Positions 21,619-30,791 of a DNA stretch of 64,000 nt are shown one piece after another. Position 1 is the first letter of the stretch; each line of letters opens with the position of its first letter. The notes under the pieces are model-generated. The model was not told where the DNA came from, searched no databases, and saw only the letters and a program-made list of their open reading frames with translations. Source of the DNA: Dromiciops gliroides. Its lineage: Eukaryota > Chordata > Mammalia > Microbiotheria > Microbiotheriidae. The stretch covers positions 558,001 through 622,000 of the forward strand of contig NC_057866.1 in the NCBI RefSeq assembly GCF_019393635.1, read 5' to 3'. The translations under genes and the position numbers were made by a program.

Positions 21619-22499
21619 CCGAACGGCCTGCCTCGGACCCCTGTCTTCCCCCAGAACGGGCCAGCCTTCCCCACAGGCCCCGGCCCCCTGCCCCCTGTGA
21701 GCCCCATAGGGGGTGGCCCTCCCCCGCTCCAGGAAGGAGCTCCGTCCCAGCAAAGGAGAATGTAGGAGGGGAGCTGTGGGGCCTGGAGTGCCTGGTCCAG
21801 AGCAATGAGGCCGAGCTGGGTCAGGAGGGCTTCTGGGAAGAGGAGCTCCGGCGGGAATTGGACCAGGAATTGGAGCGCCAGGGCCACATGCGGGAGTTGC
21901 AGGCCGCCACCGAGGACTGCGCCCGCCGCCTTCGGGAGCTGGATGCTCAGGCCCGAGCCCTGGAGGAGGAGATCCGCTGGAGGCAACAGCAACAGGAGGT
22001 GCCTGGCCCCCAGAGACCACAGGATGAGATGGTGGCTGCTCGGCTCCAGTGGGACCTGAAGACCCAGGCCCTGCAGAGTGAGAAGCTGGAGAGCAGCCTG
22101 GCCATGGTGGGCCGGGCCCTGGCGGAGGCTGAGCAGAGCCTGCAGGTGAGGCCAGCCTGACCCACCACCCACCAGCTCATCCTGAAGGAAGGGGCCAGGC
22201 CCCTTCATAGCGACCCTCTCCCACCCATCCAGGCCCAGGCCCAAGAGGTGGAGGAGCTGAACCGAGAGCTCAGACAGTGTAACCTGCAGCAATTCATCCA
22301 GCAGGCTGGGCCTGTGCTGGCCCCTCGGCCCCAGGGCTCTGGCCCCAGCCAGGTGAGAGCCTTGGGAGCTGGGCACCAGGGGAACCCTATGGGAAATAAC
22401 CCCTTTCCCAGGGCTCCCTTGACTACCCCCTGTTTGCTGCAGGATCCTCTGGCCTCACCAACAAACCCATCCCAAGCCTTCCCGAGATGTCCAGCCTGA
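21282..22499 (+). CDS. RASSF7: Ras association domain family member 7, 4 coding exons, 318 aa
   Basis: Coding exons 21282-21384, 21469-22145, 22233-22352 and 22443-22499, phases 1, 0, 0. The first 90 residues are the Ras-association ubiquitin-like fold (MELKVWVDGVQRVVCGVSER, TTCEEVVIALAQALG, GQTGRYVLIQRLRDKERQML), very close to human RASSF7 as I recall it. Residues about 170-290 are a coiled coil (ELRRELDQELERQGHMRELQ, RELDAQARALEEEI). NRELRQCNLQQFIQQAG is the conserved end of the coil. N-terminal RASSF proteins act in mitotic spindle, JNK and apoptosis control. The human protein has about 373 residues, so the C-terminus is shorter here: the last exon in phase gives only 18 residues before TGA, and the +1 frame of the same exon stays open far longer. 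The C-terminal end is therefore uncertain. Confidence 0.94.
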
Positions 22500-22988
22500 G
22501 CCCCAAAGCTCACGTAAGTCCGCTGCCCCTGTCCCTCCAGGAAGAGGACACAGAGCAGAGTCCCTGTGTGCCCACCTGTCTGGCACCTTCCTCTGCGCCT
22601 CGGGCAGAGCCGTGGCTGGCTGCTCACTTGGCCTCCTCGGCTCTCACAGTCATCTCTCTCTCAGAAGTTGCTCACCCGAACACCGAGGCCGTGCCGAAGA
22701 TGGTCACTGGCTGGCCGGGGGACCCGCATCCCAGCCATTCATGCTATACTGGACAGAGATGCGTGAAAGAACACTGGCAAAGACGACTTGGGCTCGCAGG
22801 GGAGGTTTGGAGCCACTCCGCCAGAGACCCACGGACAGAGGCTGCTGGCCCCACAGGCCGGCCCAGGCTTCTCTGGCTGGATCCCTATAGTGTGGCCAGT
22901 CAACTCCTAGCAGGAGTGGGTGAGGGCTGTCTCCTTGCTTGGGGGAATTGAGAAGCATCCCCCACTTCTCACTGTGTGAATCCCCTAG

Positions 22989-22994
22989 AATAAA
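22989..22994 (+). terminator. RASSF7: RASSF7 polyadenylation signal
   Basis: AATAAA in the context cctagaataaacgcacc, about 490 nt after the RASSF7 stop. Confidence 0.8.
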
Positions 22995-24579
22995 CGCACC
23001 AAAAGGAAGCTGAATCTCTGCCCTTTGCTGTGGCCTCAGGGTCAGCCCTGAGTTTCCCTGAGGCCTGAGCTGTTTTGGAGCCTCTGCCTAAATGTCTGAA
23101 ACCCAGCCATTCCGTTGTTTTGTTACTAGCGCCTTCCTCCTACTCCATAGCCCGCATCCCGTGAACAGTCCGTGGCTGGTGGTGTCCCATCCAGAGCTGT
23201 GCCCTCCTAGGGTCCAAACATCCCCTCCTGGACAATCTCAGAAGCTCTGAACGGAAGGCAGAGCCCCCAGCAGGACAAGAGCAAGGGGCTTCCTCAGAGG
23301 ATAGGAGAGGGCAGACTTTGGGATAAGGACAAAAGCCTGGCAAGAGGCAGCTGGGCACTTGCCCTCCCCGCTCCGGCCAGCCTCAGCTCCTGAACACACC
23401 CCACCCAGACTTGGAGGAACGGGGGAGTGACAAACAGGGCTGCTAATGCTTCAGAAAGGCTGAGACTCCCAGAGCAGGGGCCTGCTCCCTGCCAGGCAAG
23501 TCTGCCAGGGCCACACCCCTCCTTAGCCAGGTAGGGAGGTGCCAGGGGAGAAGCCGGCTCCTCAGCTCCTTCCTGGAGTCTTGCGGGGTGACTCACAGGC
23601 CAATTTCAGTTCAGATTGAAGGGCTGGGGAGAGTGGGCAGACCAGCTAGGCCAGGCCACTTTGGACCTGGAGCCCAACCTTGGGAGTTCAGAGCTCATTC
23701 AGGGAGGCCCTCTCTGGGCTCCGGAGACAGTCCTGCCTGTGCCTGGCTGCTTGGACAGGTTTGGCTAGTGAGTGCCTGCCTGTGGGTGGTGCTACATTCC
23801 TGAGGCCCTGGGCACACACCCGGAGGCAGTCGGAGAGGAGTTGGCCAAGGAAGTCAGTGCTCTTCTTCTTTGCAGAGACTGCCTGCCTCTGGCTCCTTAT
23901 CCCTCTGCAACCCGAGTGAGCACCAGGCTACACTGAGGGAGACTGCCCTCTTAGGAAAGGACTTCCTTGAGCACTGTGCAGGGACAGCACCTGTCCCATA
24001 GCCTTCATTGAGAGGAGGAATGCTGTGCTGGGGGGAGCCCAGTGGCCACTGACTGGTGGGGGACTGGGGCAGAGGGAGGCCTCCAGACCTCTAGGACAAA
24101 GGTAGACACCTGAAGACCTTGGCACGGCCCAGCTCGCTCACAGGGTGCCAGCTTTTCCCCTGGTTTCCCAGGCCTCTTTCAAATATCCCCATGGGCACCA
24201 TTGGTCTCTAGCCCTCAGGCTGGGAAAGAGCTAGTTCCCAGGCCCTTATCCTGCTGCCCAACCTGTCAAAGGCCTTCCTGTCCTTGAGCTGCCAGGGAGC
24301 CTGAGAAAGACAGCTTTCTTCTCACTGCCTTCATATTCCTCCAACCCTCTATGGATGCCTGAGGAGGAAGCCAGGCTCAGCTCCCTGCCAACAAAGAGCT
24401 GCCAGTCGCCCCCACCCCAGATCCCCAAGCTGTGGGGGCTCTCGCAGGCTTCCTGCCCACTCAGCCTGAGCAGCACCCACCTCCTGGGATGCTCTAATGC
24501 CACTCTCGTCCATCGACATCTTGCTCAAACGAGGGCCAGCAAGGACACGCACTGTCTAGTGCTATGTTGTGCTCAGTTA
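22995..24579. other. Intergenic spacer
   Basis: Unique, moderately GC-rich sequence with no SINE, no convincing exon on either strand and no simple repeat. It separates the RASSF7 3' end from the presumed 3' end of the miR-210 host transcript. Confidence 0.5.
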
Positions 24580-24585
24580 TTTATT
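24580..24585 (-). terminator. MIR210HG: Candidate poly(A) signal of the miR-210 host transcript
   Basis: AATAAA on the minus strand (ctgccaataaataactgag), about 0.84 kb downstream of the miR-210 hairpin in its direction of transcription. The link to MIR210HG is inferred from strand and position. Confidence 0.5.
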
Positions 24586-25299
24586 GGCAGTGTGAGAAGC
24601 CAGCCGGCCTCCCCAGGCAAGGTGACAGATCCAGAAGCAGGGCACCAAACGGCCCTTCCAGAAATGCTGAAGGGACACTTCCCCGAGGAAGGGCCTGGAG
24701 ACCATGTCCACCTCATGGGAGCCTGGGGCAGCTCATGGAGAAGCAGCCCCTGAAAATGGGCTACCTCCATCTCTGGCCCCCGGGACCTGAGGGCTTACAC
24801 TTGACACCGGTCTCCTGTGTAGGCACCAGGAACCTTCCAGTTAGTGACTCAGCTAGAGGAAGGAAAACAGACCAGAGGCTTTCAGCAAGGGAGGGGCACA
24901 GGGTGTGATCCAGGAAGCTCACAGCTGTGACCCCTCAGGATCAAAACACTCCATCTCAGCCAAGGTTTCCAGCCTCAGCACAGGTTATCCTGCAAGAGCA
25001 CAAGGGTTAAGAAAATATCCCAAACCCAGGACCCCTCAGCACCTAAGGACGAACCCCCAAGAACCTTCAGCTCATACCCCAGCCCTGGTCATGTGCCCCT
25101 CCATCCCAGTGGCCAAACCCAAGGGGGCGGGACAGTGACCAGGCAAAGTCAGAAGCCACCTCTGGTAGCCCCTGTAGCTGGAGACAGGAGCGGGACTGAT
25201 CCCAGCAGCCTGGCATGGGATGCAGGGCTGGGAGTCCCCAAGACCTTCCAGAGGCCCTGCCTGGGAGCCTTCTTGGTCTCTCCGGACCGCAGAGAGGCG

Positions 25300-27210
25300 C
25301 CTGAGCCCCACCCGGCTGTCTCAGGTACGCGGGCCCGCCAGCAAGGCGGGGGACGCCCCGCGTGGGCCGGGCCGGCCAGTCTCACGTGCACGGAGGTGGG
25401 AAGCTGTCCTGCGATGGGCCGGCTGCACGGTAGCCGCTGTCACACGCACAGTGGGTCCGCAGCGCAATGTGCGTTAGTCAGTGGCTGCCCTGCGGCCGGA
25501 GTCTGGAGCCTGGAGCCTGGAGCCCGGAGCCCGGAGCCTGGACCTGGACGCCGAGAGAAGCCCACCACGAGGCCCCGGAGGCTGGAGCATGGGGACTAGG
25601 GCCCGGTCCCCGAACTCGACGAAGCCCGAGCCCAGACACCCCGGAAAAGAGACAAGCCCCGAGCGGGAGGGCCGGAGCCTGGAGACCCCCGGAGGGCAAG
25701 GGCCCAGCGCCCGAGCGCTCGACTTCGGAGCTCCTAGTTCCGAGCCCGGCTGCCCTCAGCGTAGATCCTCGGAGCCCGGAGCGCCGGAACCCGGCTCCGC
25801 TCTGGGGGGCCCCAGCTCCAGTGGCCCCGGCTCCGCTCCCGCCGGCGTGGAGCCTACCCGGGCCGGAGCCGACCCGCCTGGGCTGGGCCGGGCCGGGCCG
25901 GGGCCTCTACCTACCCAGCCCAGAGTCCCTAGATTCCCTCCGGGTCCCCGCCTTCGGCCCCGGGCCCGGCCCGGGCCTCCGACCCCGGGCCCCGGGCCCC
26001 GGGCCCGGCCGGGCCCGCGCTCCGCCGCCGCCCCGCGTACCCAACCTTCCGCCCCGCCCCGTAGACCACGCCTCCTATGTAAATTACCCGCTCGCCTCCC
26101 AGCCAATAGGAAGCCAGTCTGGGCCCTCCCCCTGCAGATGCAGCCAATGGGCCCGCCGCGGGGCGTGGCCTCCCGGCCCTGTGCGGATGGTAGGCCCCCG
26201 TGCCCCGGCCGAGGATCGCGCGGCGCGTTCGTTTCTGCACGTCTTCCTTCTGGGCGGAACCACTATCCCGAGGATGGGGGGGGTCGCTTCCAGAATGAGA
26301 CCGCCCCCCCCACCTGCGTGACCAAACTGCGCACCGCAAAATGACTAAGAACGGAGAAACAGAGGAAGAGGCGGCTCGCAGGCCCTATCTAAGCCGAGGC
26401 GGGGAAAGTGACGGTGCGACGACCTCCCCCTAGGCTAGAGCAGTGGTATGGACCGCGCCCGACGGCCACGCTGGGCCATGAGGACGGGGTCGCTGGGCAC
26501 GTAGCCGCCGGCGCCGCGCACGCAAGCCAGGCCCCGCCCCCAGTCCCGCGGTCCTCGCACCGCCCACCCCTAGTGAGCCGTGGTCTGGCGGAGAGCCGAC
26601 GTAGTACCCCCAGCGGCCGCGCCGGGGCGCCAGAGCACCGCCAGACCTCGGCTGCCCGGGTCTGACGGCGGCCAGCCTCCCGTATCTCTGGCCTCCACCC
26701 GTGTCCACAGCCGTTCTCTCTCCTGTGCTTCCCAGCCCTCCCCCGCCCCTTTGTTTCCAGAAACGAGTTCGTTTCCGTCGAGGGGGGAGGCCGAGCAGCG
26801 TCCCTTGCCCGCATTTAGCCCGGCATTCAAGGCCCCCCGCCCCTTCCTTGGTCCCCACACGCAGCGCATTAAGGGGGGAGTTCCCCAGAAGGGCCAGCGC
26901 CGGCTCTCAGCCAGGTCGGGGAGGCTCTGCTCCCTGGGCGGCCCGGAGAGCTGGAGCGTCCGGCCCCGGCTGCCGGGCTCCTGGAGTCCGAGGGGCCGCA
27001 AGGGGGGGGGGCGGTCGCCCTCCGTCCCGTGGGGTCTCAGGGGCCTGCCACCGCCCGGTCCTGCCTGGCCCAGCCTAGTCCACCCCCAGCCCGGCCTAGC
27101 CCGGCCCCTTTCTTGTACTGGGAGACCCGGCAGCCTGCCCTGCCCACCCCGAGAGGGACTCCAGCCCGGTGGCTGTGGGCTCCTGGGGCCCGGGGTTCTA
27201 GCTCGGTGGT
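25300..27210 (-). promoter_or_regulatory. MIR210HG: CpG island of the miR-210 host transcript
   Basis: Very CpG-rich, with CCAAT boxes at 26102-26106 and 26142-26146 and many CGG/CCG runs. Long open frames occur on both strands but encode Pro/Gly/Arg/Ala-rich text without domains. Minus-strand RCGTG cores (candidate HIF sites) lie at 26238-26242 and 26498-26502, upstream of the hairpin; a palindromic CACGTG is at 25383-25388 just beyond it. The transcription start is inferred, and the host gene's exons cannot be placed from sequence alone. Confidence 0.6.
25419..25499 (-). ncRNA. MIR210: miR-210 precursor hairpin
   Basis: The minus strand contains CTGTGCGTGTGACAGCGGCT (from 25451 down), identical to the first 20 nt of human miR-210-3p, including the seed. 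The opposite arm at 25486-25465 (AGCCACTGACTAACGCACAT...) matches miR-210-5p with a few changes. The loop, CGCTGCGGACCCA, is shorter than the human one. The arms pair into a stem closed by CCGGC/GCCGG-type flanks. Location between RASSF7 and PHRF1 on the minus strand is as in human. miR-210 is the main hypoxia-induced microRNA, made under HIF control; its targets include ISCU and other mitochondrial and cell-cycle genes. Confidence 0.97.
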
Positions 27211-28025
27211 TCTCACGCCTGCCCCATAGGCTCCCTCCCGCAAGTGACTGAGGGTGCCAAGAGCCCCCCACTTCTCGGAAGAGCATCACCTTCCAAATGG
27301 AAGCATCTCTGTCTGGGGGGGCCTTTAGAACCCTGGAACTTAGGTACCCCCTCCTGTCCCCTTAGAGAAGGAGCTTCCAGTGCAGAGCAGGGCCTCAAAA
27401 CGTGGTGGAAGTTCTCTTGTCTGTAGAACGCTTCTAAGGAGGTCAACGTGCAGGGACTGTCCCCCAAGTCCACAGCTCCAAGAGGGGGCTGTCGCTCCAA
27501 CAAACAGCTTCGGACTCGCAGCTCCCAAGGGTCAGAGTGACCCCAGCAAGGGGGGGCGCACCTGTGGCCCAGGAAGACTGTCCTCTGAGGGCCCTCAATC
27601 TTCTCCCCTGCAAAGTCAATGGAGCCTCTGGAGCTTTGAGCTGCCTGCTTAGCTCAGAGAGGTCCCAACCTCCAAAGCATTTGCTGGGTGAGGCCAAAGC
27701 ACCTGGTGGGTACCCTGTGAGGGGCTATCCCCCCTCCTTTGGGATTTTGCCTGGCACACAGGAGGCGCCTACTAAATGCTTAGTGATGGATTAGTCCCCA
27801 GGTCCTAGTTGGCCTTCCTGAAGCACGAGTCCAACCAGGCCTCTCCAAAGGCCCTTCCCAGCCAGCCTCTACTTCATCTCTTCAGCAGCCCAGGAAGAAT
27901 CACTGTCTCCTTCAGGAAGCCCTTGGGATTCACACCCCACACCCACCCACAGTGGTGATGCTTAGAAGGTATCTCCTTACCAGTGGAATATAAGCTTCCT
28001 GAGGGCAGGGATCTCTACACTTGGC
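27211..28025. other. Spacer downstream of the CpG island
   Basis: No gene seen. A short L2/MIR 3'-end scrap (ctggcacacaggaggcgcctactaaatgct) lies near 27750-27785. The remainder is unique. Confidence 0.5.
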
Positions 28026-28029
28026 AAGC

Positions 28030-28420
28030 AGTGTTGTTCTGTCATGTTGGACTCTTCCTGACTCCATCTGGGGTTTTCTTTTTCTTTTTGCAGGGCAATG
28101 AGGGTTAAGTGACTTGCCCAGGGTCACACAGCTAGTAAGTGTCAAGTGTCCGAGGCCATATTTGAACTCAGGTACTCCTGACTTCAGGGCCAGTGCTCTA
28201 TCCACTGCACCACCTAGCTGCCCCTGGGGTTTTCTTTTGCAAAGACAGTGGAGAGGCTTGATAGTTCTCTAGCTCATTTTACCAATGAGGGAACTGAGGC
28301 AAACAGGGTTAAGTGACTTGTCCAGGTCACACAACTAGTAAATGTTTTGGGGTGGATTTGAACTATGGTCTTCTTGACATCAGGCCCAGCACTCTACCCA
28401 CTGTGCCACTTAGCTGCCCT
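28030..28420 (-). mobile_element. Antisense SINE with RTE-like tail, interrupted by a second SINE (28083-28224)
   Basis: The outer element reads, antisense, gttgttctgtcatgttggac... tggggttttcttttgcaaag... aactgaggcaaacagggtt... cacttagctgccc. Its tail resembles RTE/BovB LINE 3' ends. It is split by a tRNA-derived SINE inserted in the same orientation, with the 14-bp duplication TGGGGTTTTCTTTT at 28069-28082 and 28225-28238. The order of insertion is therefore certain from the sequence. Confidence 0.85.
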
Positions 28421-28748
28421 GGCAAACAGTAGGGGCTCAATAAATGCTTGTTGACTAGAGTTAGTAGATATATATTGTAGAATAGAAGGTAATCTCAGAG
28501 AGGAGGCAAAAGAAGAGGGGTGGGGACCAGGAAAAGAGTCACGAAGATGAAATCTGAGGCCAGGAAGCCAAAGTGAGGAGAGAGTATTCCAGGCATAAAG
28601 GGGCAGTAAAGCTCTTAGCTCAGGGACTGGCACATAGTAAAGCCTATGTAAATGTTACTGATCATTACTATTACTATCAAATACTAAATGGAAGGAAACA
28701 AACATTTAATAGGTGCCAACTGTGTGCTGGCGGCTAGGTGGTGTACTT

Positions 28749-29450
28749 CAGACCTGCGTGAAAGCCAGATGGACCTTGGAGAAACGCAAAGGAGAGCAAC
28801 TCGGAAGGCTCACCTAAGAGGAGCAGACCGGCAAAGGAGGAAGAGGATAATTTTTGCAGATGGTACATTGTTTGTGGAGCTGGGAAGGGGCCTGTAGGAT
28901 GATAATTAATAAATGGTAGCTTGGCGGTGTGGTAGACAGAACCCTGGGCCTGGAGTCAGGAAGAACTCAGTTCAAATCCGGCCTCAGACACTTTCTAGCT
29001 GGGTGACCCTGGGCAAGTCATATCACCCAGTTTGCCTCTGTTTCCTCACTCATAATATGATCTAGAGAAGGAAATGGCAAATGACTCCAGGATTTTGGCC
29101 AAAAACCCCAAGAGTCGGTCACGACTGAACGACAAAAACTACATGTTTTATCTCCTTTGATAATCCTTACCTTGTGACATCCCCATCTTACACATGAGGA
29201 AACCCAGTAAGTGTCTGAGGCTGGATTTGAACTCTGGTCTTCCTGACTCCAGGCCCAGGGCTCTGTCCACCACACCACCAAGCTACCATTTATTATCATC
29301 CTACCAGGCCCCTTCCCAGCTCCATCAACAATGCACCAGCTTCAACAATAATGCTCTTCCTCCTTTGCCAGTCTGCTGGTCTTAGGTGGGTCTTCCGAGT
29401 TGCTTTCCTTTGCATTTCTCCAAGGTCCATCTGGCTTGCACGCGGGTCCG
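28749..29450. repeat. Inverted repeat, arms 28749-28993 and 29209-29450
   Basis: The two arms are reverse complements over about 245 bp with scattered differences. Each begins (outer end) with gcgtgaaagccagatggacc-type text, continues through aaaggaggaagag, gagctgggaaggggcct and aataaatggtagcttgg, and ends in a SINE head (gggcctggagtcaggaag). The 215-bp spacer holds a SINE 3' region with an RTE-like tail (gaaggaaatggcaaatgact, gagtcggtcacgactgaacg). The junction between the non-SINE part and the SINE head is the same in both arms, so either the composite was duplicated in inverted orientation or the whole unit is one repeat family present twice. Confidence 0.85.
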
Positions 29451-29559
29451 AGTTGGCTCCCCTCTGATCCCTTGGTTCCCCTTTTGAGTGGGATCCGTAC
29501 CACTCCTGGCACTCAGTAGGTGCATAATAAATACTGATGGGTGAAAAGATGAACGGATT

Positions 29560-30480
29560 GCAGGAAGGCAGACGGGCGGGTGCGGCGCTGATGGGAATCC
29601 CGCCCCCTACTTTACCTGTGCTCCTCTTACAGCCTCGCCCCACTCGGCGGGCCCCACCCCCGGGCCTCCTCCCCCTCCTCCCTCTGCCTTTGGAGGAAGC
29701 CTCGCTCGGAGCGCCCTGCCCTCCCCCTCGCCTCTGCGCTCGCACCCCGCCAGGAGCCGAGGGGAGGGGGCGAGAGAGCCAAGGGGCCGGTGCCATTCTT
29801 CAGAGGGGAGGGGATGGGCCGTACCATTCCCTAGAGGGGGACGCCGTCGTAACAGTCCGGACCATTCTACCAGGAAGAGGGGGAGCCATTGAAGGCCGTA
29901 TCTTTGAAAACGACGCTCTTCGGGGCATTTCCCCGCCGTGATTCCCCTTTGGAAAGCGAGAAACTAGGAAAAGTCTGGGCTACCGCGTCACACTCCCCCC
30001 GGCGAGGCTCACGGCCTTTGTTTTTCCCGCGCTCCCCACGCCCCCCCCCCCCGTCGTCTTCATGGACCCGCCCAACGGGCGGCGGGGGCGGGGGCACCCC
30101 CGGAAGTGAGACCAGTGTGCTTCCGGGTCGGGAGCGCGCTGGCGGCGACGGCGACGGCGGGGAGCTAGGCGGCCGCGGCCGGGGCCTAGTTCGTCAGCGA
30201 GAGCCGGGCCGGAGCCGGGGCCGGGGTCGGCCCGAGCCGCAGCGCGGCGGAGAGGAGCCGGAGCGGCGCCGGGGTCGGTGAGTGTTGGCCTCCGCGCGTG
30301 GCCCCGCCGGCTCGGGGAGGCCCCGGGGGCCTGCGCCGGGCACGGGCCGAGCCTGGAGACGGTTCTTGGAAGAAGCCCCGCCCGGCAAGGCCGCGGAGGC
30401 CGGAAACCCGGGCTGCGCCGGGCCGCCCGGCTCAGACGCTCGGAGGCCAGCCTGGGGGAGGCTCCCCGCGGGGCGACCCC
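29560..30480 (+). promoter_or_regulatory. PHRF1: PHRF1 CpG-island promoter and noncoding exon 1
   Basis: CpG-rich and TATA-less. Two ETS-type sites face each other about 20 bp apart: CCGGAAGT at 30100-30107 and CTTCCGG at 30120-30126, a layout common in GABP-driven housekeeping promoters. The noncoding exon 1 probably starts near 30.12 kb and ends at 30277 with a good donor (GGTCG|GTGAGT). The second exon begins at 30770, 22 nt before the ATG. Confidence 0.7.
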
Positions 30481-30791
30481 CACCTCCGGGGTGTCCTGTG
30501 GCGACCAGGACTCGAACCCAGGGCCCCGAGCCTGGCCGCGGTGTGCAGAGCCGCCCGCGTCCGGCCCTCCCTGGGGACAGCCCTTCTCAAGGCAGAAACA
30601 TCATCTCCCTGGTGTGTCCTTCAAGGCCTCCTGCAGTCCGCCCTGCTGCCCGCGAAGGGCGCGGGGAGAGGGAACAGGGCCGCCCGGGCTGCGTTCTCGG
30701 TCCGCTGCGTGGGCCGCTGCCTGAGGGGGGGGCAGGGGAGGGGGCACTCAGGCCTCGCGTCCCCCGCAGGGCCGCCCCCTGATGTCCAGCC

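Noticed and set aside
22513-22541. gtaagt donor-like and ccctccag acceptor-like pair after the RASSF7 stop
   Set aside because: The implied intron would be about 30 nt, too short for mammalian splicing.
22443-22951. Alternative +1 reading of RASSF7 exon 4 giving a much longer C-terminus
   Set aside because: It would need a one-base shift at the acceptor. The in-phase join gives a stop at 22499, so the shorter end is preferred although not certain.
25467-26344. Two long + strand frames in the CpG island near miR-210
   Set aside because: High GC keeps several frames open at once. The products are Pro/Gly/Arg/Ala-rich with no recognisable domain and no conserved counterpart I know of.
26570-27289. 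Minus-strand 239-codon frame and + strand 223-codon frame
   Set aside because: Same reason: overlapping open frames in CpG-island sequence with low-complexity products.
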